Shown: positions 41,954 through 44,875 of the stretch, in pieces | Position numbering within the stretch: the stretch's first letter is position 1 | Layout: every line of letters begins with the position of its first letter | Assembly (NCBI GenBank): GCA_964408185.1 | Contig: CAYOYK010000020.1 | Span: 1-44,875 of the forward strand | Length of the DNA: 44,875 bases | Reading direction: 5' to 3' | Source of the DNA: CAYOYK01 sp964408185 | Lineage (GTDB): Bacteria; Bacillota; Clostridia; Christensenellales; Aristaeellaceae | Made by a program: the position numbers and the translations under genes | Notes under the pieces: generated by a model | Database searches by the model: none | Seen by the model: only the letters and a program-made list of their open reading frames with translations | Told to the model about the DNA's origin: nothing

Positions 41954-42295
41954 TTAAAAGAGGCCTCCCATGCCGCTGGGCGCGAGCTTGCTCATCTCGG
42001 CCTGACGGGACTCCTCGCCCATGCGCAGGGCCTCGTTGACGGCCGCCATCACCATGTCTTGCAGCATTTCCACGTCGTCGGGATCGACGCATTCGGGCTT
42101 GATGGTCAAGCCGGTGACCTCATGCTTGCCGTTCACGGTCACGCTCACCATGCCGCCGCCCGCCTGCGCAGTATACTCCTGCACCTCAAGGCTCTCCTGC
42201 GTTTTGGCCATCTGCTCCTGGAGCTTTTGGGCCTGCCGCATCAGCTGCTGCATGTTCGCGCCGCCGCCGAAGCCGCCAAACTGATTTTTCGCCAT
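41954..42295 (-). CDS. YbaB/EbfC nucleoid-associated protein
   Basis: 113 residues: Gly-rich start (MAKNQFGGFGGGANMQQLMRQAQKLQEQM), then the YbaB core (GGGMVSVTVNGKHEVTGLTIKPECVDPDDVEMLQDMVMAAVNEAL). Dimeric, tweezer-shaped DNA-binding protein of the nucleoid, nearly always next to recR. In many bacteria dnaX is directly upstream; here it is a DUF4097-like gene. Confidence 0.96.
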   Translation of the reverse strand: MAKNQFGGFGGGANMQQLMRQAQKLQEQMAKTQESLEVQEYTAQAGGGMVSVTVNGKHEVTGLTIKPECVDPDDVEMLQDMVMAAVNEALRMGEESRQAEMSKLAPSGMGGLF

Positions 42296-42313
42296 GGTAC
42301 CGTCCTCCTGTGC

Positions 42314-43060
42314 TTATGCTTTATGCAGCGTCAAATCCGCCGATACGCCCGTTACGCGCACAGTGGGCGCGGCGGTATCGTCGTCGGGCGCTTCCTCGAT
42401 GCCCTCCAGCTTGACCTTGCCGCTGATGGAGCGAAGCGTGATGTGCGCGCGCTCCACGGGCGCGGCGATGCTTACATCGCCGGAAACGGAGGTCAGCTCG
42501 ATCTGCTCAAACGCGGAGGAACAGCTCAGCCGCACGTCGCCGCTGACGCTCGTGCCCTTGACGGCTTTGGTCTGCACATTGTCCATATGGATATCGCCGC
42601 TGATGACGCGGAGCTGGAGCGTATCGCAGGTGAGGCTCTCGGCGTGAACGTCGCCGCTGACGGAGCGCAGCTTGAGCAGCGGCGCGGTGAGCAGCGTGGC
42701 GCGCAGGTCGCCGGAAACGGTATCAAGCACCTGCTTGGAAGCGTTCAGCTTGCGGGCGCTCAGCAGGCCGCCGATGGTATAGGCGTGGATCTCCTTATCC
42801 CAAGTGCGGGGCACGCGCACGCAAATCTGCATCCACGTGCTCTCGGTAAAGTTGCTTAGGCTGATCCCGTACTGGGGCTGCTCCACCACCAGCACGCCGT
42901 CCTTGACGAGAATGCGCAAATCCTCCACCGAGCGCTCGTCGCCCGCGACCAGCACCTGTATCTTTTGCACGTCGTCGGCAAAAATCTCAAGCTGCGCCCA
43001 GTTGAGGTGTACGGCGATATCGGTAAGGCCGTCCGTATCAAACATCAGGTTCCGTTCCAT
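42314..43060 (-). CDS. DUF4097-family beta-helical adhesin-like protein
   Basis: 248 residues from the ATG at 43060 (AGGAGGAAG upstream). Repeated strands of the pattern VSGDVxxxxx: TVSGDLRATLL, SVSGDVHAESL, VISGDIHMDNV, SVSGDVRLSCS, SVSGDVSIAAP, SISGKVKLEGI. This is the DUF4097 right-handed beta-helix-like repeat. No signal peptide, membrane helix or sorting motif, so it is probably cytoplasmic, often found with DUF1700/PspC-type regulators in other genomes but not here. It leads an operon with ybaB, recR and rmuC. Confidence 0.85.
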   Translation of the reverse strand: MERNLMFDTDGLTDIAVHLNWAQLEIFADDVQKIQVLVAGDERSVEDLRILVKDGVLVVEQPQYGISLSNFTESTWMQICVRVPRTWDKEIHAYTIGGLLSARKLNASKQVLDTVSGDLRATLLTAPLLKLRSVSGDVHAESLTCDTLQLRVISGDIHMDNVQTKAVKGTSVSGDVRLSCSSAFEQIELTSVSGDVSIAAPVERAHITLRSISGKVKLEGIEEAPDDDTAAPTVRVTGVSADLTLHKA

Positions 43061-43107
43061 GGCACTTCCTCCTTTGGGATGCAAGAATCGCAAATGAATA
43101 CCTGTAC

Positions 43108-43136
43108 ATCATAGCGGATTTTTACTGAAAAAGCAA
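43108..43136 (-). promoter_or_regulatory. Promoter of the DUF4097-ybaB-recR-rmuC operon
   Basis: Minus strand: TTGCTT (complement of 43131-43136), 17 bases, TATGAT (complement of 43108-43113). The four genes downstream have gaps of 18, 3 and 36 bases. Confidence 0.7.
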
Positions 43137-43160
43137 CCGTCAATCCGTCGAGCGGATGCG

Positions 43161-43460
43161 TTATCCCTCGTCGGGCCAGCGGCAGGCGGCCATGTCCACG
43201 CGGCCGTCCGGCAGAAAGGGCACGCCCTCGTCCCTGAGCATGGCGCGCCGAAGCGCGGCGTACTCCCCGCCCGCAATCGAGCCGTCGCCCATCACCACGC
43301 GCTGCCACGGCAGATCGCTTGGGCAGGCGCGCAGGGCCCAGCCGACTATCCGCGCGCCGTTGGGCCTGCCCAGCATCCGCGCGATGCGGCCGTAGCTTGT
43401 CGCCCGCCCGCGGGGAATCTGGCGCATCAGCTCATATACCTGCGCATAAAACTCACTCAT
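43161..43460 (-). CDS. Alkyltransferase-like protein (ATL), non-catalytic MGMT homologue
   Basis: 99 residues from the ATG at 43460. It is the DNA-binding domain of O6-alkylguanine-DNA alkyltransferase: IPRGRATSYGRIARMLGRPNGARIVGWALRACP. The active-site PCHR is PWQR (51-54), so the alkyl-accepting Cys is Trp, as in ATL proteins. They bind O6-alkylguanine without repairing it and pass the site to nucleotide excision repair. The start overlaps the end of the GNAT gene by 8 bases. Confidence 0.93.
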   Translation of the reverse strand: MSEFYAQVYELMRQIPRGRATSYGRIARMLGRPNGARIVGWALRACPSDLPWQRVVMGDGSIAGGEYAALRRAMLRDEGVPFLPDGRVDMAACRWPDEG

Positions 43461-43950
43461 CGCCTTGCTCCCCGCGCGCGATGCAGGGCAGCCGCAGGCG
43501 ATACAGCACGCGGCCGTCCCTTGCGCCCGTGTGCGCGAACCCGCGTTCCTGCACGATATGACGGCTGACGGCCTGTCTTGGGGCGCACTCCGCCGCCAAA
43601 AAGCCCACGCCGCTCCGAGCCGCGTGTACAATCAGCGCGTCGGTCAGCTCCCCGGCGTAGCCCTGACGCCAGTTCGCCTGTCCCAGCACCCAGCCGATCT
43701 GAAAGCAGCCCACGCCGTAGGGCTGATAGCGCACATAGCCGATCAGCTTGCCGCTATCCTTGCGGCAGACCGCGTACACGTTTGGCGGCTCGCATTGGCC
43801 CGCATCGCGGATCAGCTCGCGCGTCTGCGGCAGAGAGAAGGGCGGCCCGATGTATCGCATGACCTCCGGGTCCGCAAGGATGCGGTGCAGAGCCTCCGCG
43901 TCCGCTTGCGTCAGGTTGCGAATCAGCAGTCTGGATGTTTCCGTGCGCAT
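43453..43950 (-). CDS. GNAT acetyltransferase, RimJ/RimL type
   Basis: 165 residues: TSRLLIRNLTQADAEALHRILADPEVMRYIG is the classic start of the Acetyltransf_3 group, with acetyl-CoA binding near NWRQGYAGELTDALIVHAA and VSRHIVQERGFAHTG. Related enzymes acetylate ribosomal protein N-termini or small molecules; the target is not known here. ATG at 43950 with AAAGGAG upstream. Co-transcribed with the ATL gene it overlaps. Confidence 0.92.
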   Translation of the reverse strand: MRTETSRLLIRNLTQADAEALHRILADPEVMRYIGPPFSLPQTRELIRDAGQCEPPNVYAVCRKDSGKLIGYVRYQPYGVGCFQIGWVLGQANWRQGYAGELTDALIVHAARSGVGFLAAECAPRQAVSRHIVQERGFAHTGARDGRVLYRLRLPCIARGEQGDE

Positions 43951-43972
43951 GGCGTTCTCCTTTGCGTCTGGC

Positions 43973-44011
43973 GGATAAAAGCAGGGAGGCTGCTCGTGGC
44001 AACCTCCCTGC
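43973..44011 (-). terminator. Intrinsic terminator of groEL
   Basis: GCAGGGAGG (43981-43989) pairs with CCTCCCTGC (44003-44011); on the minus strand TTTTAT follows. It lies 17 bases past the groEL stop and ends the operon. Confidence 0.88.
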
Positions 44012-44028
44012 GGAGCGTTGGTCTTGGC

Positions 44029-44875
44029 TTAGTACATGCCGCCCATGCCGCCCGCGGCGGGCGCGGGAGCCGGTTCGGGAGCGGGGATATCGGTCACGAG
44101 GCTCTCGGTGGTCAGCACCATGGCGGCCACGCTGGAGGCGTTTTGCAACGCGGAGCGGGTGACCTTGGTGGGGTCGATGATGCCGCGCTCGACCATATCC
44201 ACATACTCGCCCTTGAGCGCGTCATAGCCGTAGCCGTTCTTCTTGCTGTTCTTCACGTTCTCGACGATCACGCTGCCCTCGATGCCCGCGTTTGCGGAGA
44301 TCTGGCGCAGGGGCTCCTCCAGCGCGCGAACGATGATCTCAACGCCGGTCTTGGCGTCACCGGCAAACTTGCTTTCCTCGGCCTGCACCTTGGAGAGCAC
44401 GTTCAGCAGCGCGATGCCGCCGCCCGGAACAATGCCTTCCTCCACGGCGGCGCGGGTCGCGGCCAAAGCGTCCTCGATGCGGAGCTTGCGTTCCTTCATC
44501 TCGATCTCGGTCGCGGCGCCCACCTGGATGACCGCTACGCCGCCAGCCAGCTTGGCAAGGCGCTCCTGGAGCTTTTCCTTGTCGTAATCGCTGGTGGTTT
44601 CGGCGATCTGGGCGCGGATGCTGGCAACGCGGGCCTTGATGTCCTCGCTGGAGCCGGCGCCCTCGACGATGGTGGTGTTTTCCTTATCCACCTTGACCTG
44701 ATGCGCGGTGCCCAGATCGGTCAGCTTGGCGTCCTTGAGCTCAAGGCCCAGCTCGTCGCTGATGACCTGGCCGCCGGTCAGGATGGCGATATCGCGGAGC
44801 ATTTCCTTGCGGCGATCGCCAAAGCCGGGGGCCTTGACGGCCACGCAGGTGAACGTGCCGCGCAGCTTGTTGACA
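44029..44875 (-). CDS. groEL: Chaperonin GroEL, C-terminal part (5' end outside the window)
   Basis: The frame is open to the window edge and covers about the last 282 residues: VNKLRGTFTCVAVKAPGFGDRRKEMLRDIAILTGG (apical domain), EERLAKLAGGVAVIQVGAATEIEMKERKLRIEDAL, the equatorial GGGIALL and the Gly-Met tail GGMGGMY. It forms the 14-mer folding chamber with GroES. The upstream part, any groES and any CIRCE operator lie outside. Met-rich Gly-Gly-Met repeats are short here. Confidence 0.98.
   Translation of the reverse strand, partial: VNKLRGTFTCVAVKAPGFGDRRKEMLRDIAILTGGQVISDELGLELKDAKLTDLGTAHQVKVDKENTTIVEGAGSSEDIKARVASIRAQIAETTSDYDKEKLQERLAKLAGGVAVIQVGAATEIEMKERKLRIEDALAATRAAVEEGIVPGGGIALLNVLSKVQAEESKFAGDAKTGVEIIVRALEEPLRQISANAGIEGSVIVENVKNSKKNGYGYDALKGEYVDMVERGIIDPTKVTRSALQNASSVAAMVLTTESLVTDIPAPEPAPAPAAGGMGGMY

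Noticed and set aside
41297..42859. 520-residue plus-strand frame opposite recR, ybaB and the DUF4097 gene
   Set aside because: Shadow frame; the minus-strand genes are well supported.

Overview
The window is one contiguous stretch of a GC-rich bacterial chromosome and reads as a spore-forming member of the Clostridia (Bacillota). The grounds are two tandem alpha/beta-type small acid-soluble spore protein genes, a T-box leader, an L10 leader, an RqcH homologue, an ANTAR gene sitting between glnA and gltBD, and Bacillota-style sigma-A promoters and Shine-Dalgarno sites. The wealth of beta-glucosidases, sugar transporters and MATE pumps suits an anaerobic gut or fermentative lifestyle. I cannot name a genus. 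No phage, insertion sequence, CRISPR array, tRNA or rRNA gene was seen.

Layout. Positions 1-3.5 kb: the end of an Opp-type ABC importer (OppD tail, OppF) in an operon with a GH3 beta-glucosidase. 3.6-8.7 kb: a TraX-like membrane protein, a PDZ protein / response regulator / histidine kinase operon, an XRE regulator with a desulfoferrodoxin-like tail, and a sugar O-acetyltransferase. 8.8-16.3 kb: a second carbohydrate region with an alpha/beta hydrolase plus two sugar-symporter-like carriers, a MATE pump, and a second GH3 enzyme. Two of its promoters carry similar LacI/CcpA-like operators. 16.3-22.8 kb: a proteostasis region with an operon of an HSP70, a DUF5685 protein, a J-domain protein and a membrane zinc-ribbon protein, back to back with rqcH. 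22.9-26.6 kb: two SASP genes, the L10 leader with rplJ-rplL, and an ABC half-transporter. 26.6-39.6 kb: a nitrogen island with glnA, an ANTAR regulator, gltB, gltD and an Amt-PII fusion on the minus strand, a MATE pump, then asnB behind a T-box on the plus strand. 39.9-44.9 kb: rmuC, recR, ybaB, a DUF4097 protein, an alkyltransferase-like protein, a GNAT enzyme and the 3' part of groEL.

How the parts fit. The sugar genes form two uptake-and-hydrolysis modules. Neither GH3 enzyme shows a signal peptide, so oligosaccharides are probably cleaved inside the cell. The nitrogen island makes glutamine (GlnA), glutamate (GltBD) and asparagine (AsnB), imports ammonium, and carries two RNA-level switches: a terminator directly after the glnA start site, with an ANTAR RNA-binding protein encoded next door, and a T-box on asnB that appears to hide the ribosome binding site instead of terminating transcription.

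Most worth following up: (1) the apparently translational Asn T-box; (2) the four-gene HSP70 cassette whose promoter overlaps that of rqcH; (3) a structured repeat of about 170 bp present twice, each time in sense orientation downstream of a nitrogen gene (amt, asnB); (4) the glnA leader with a pseudo-receiver ANTAR protein; (5) the Amt-PII fusion with an altered T-loop.
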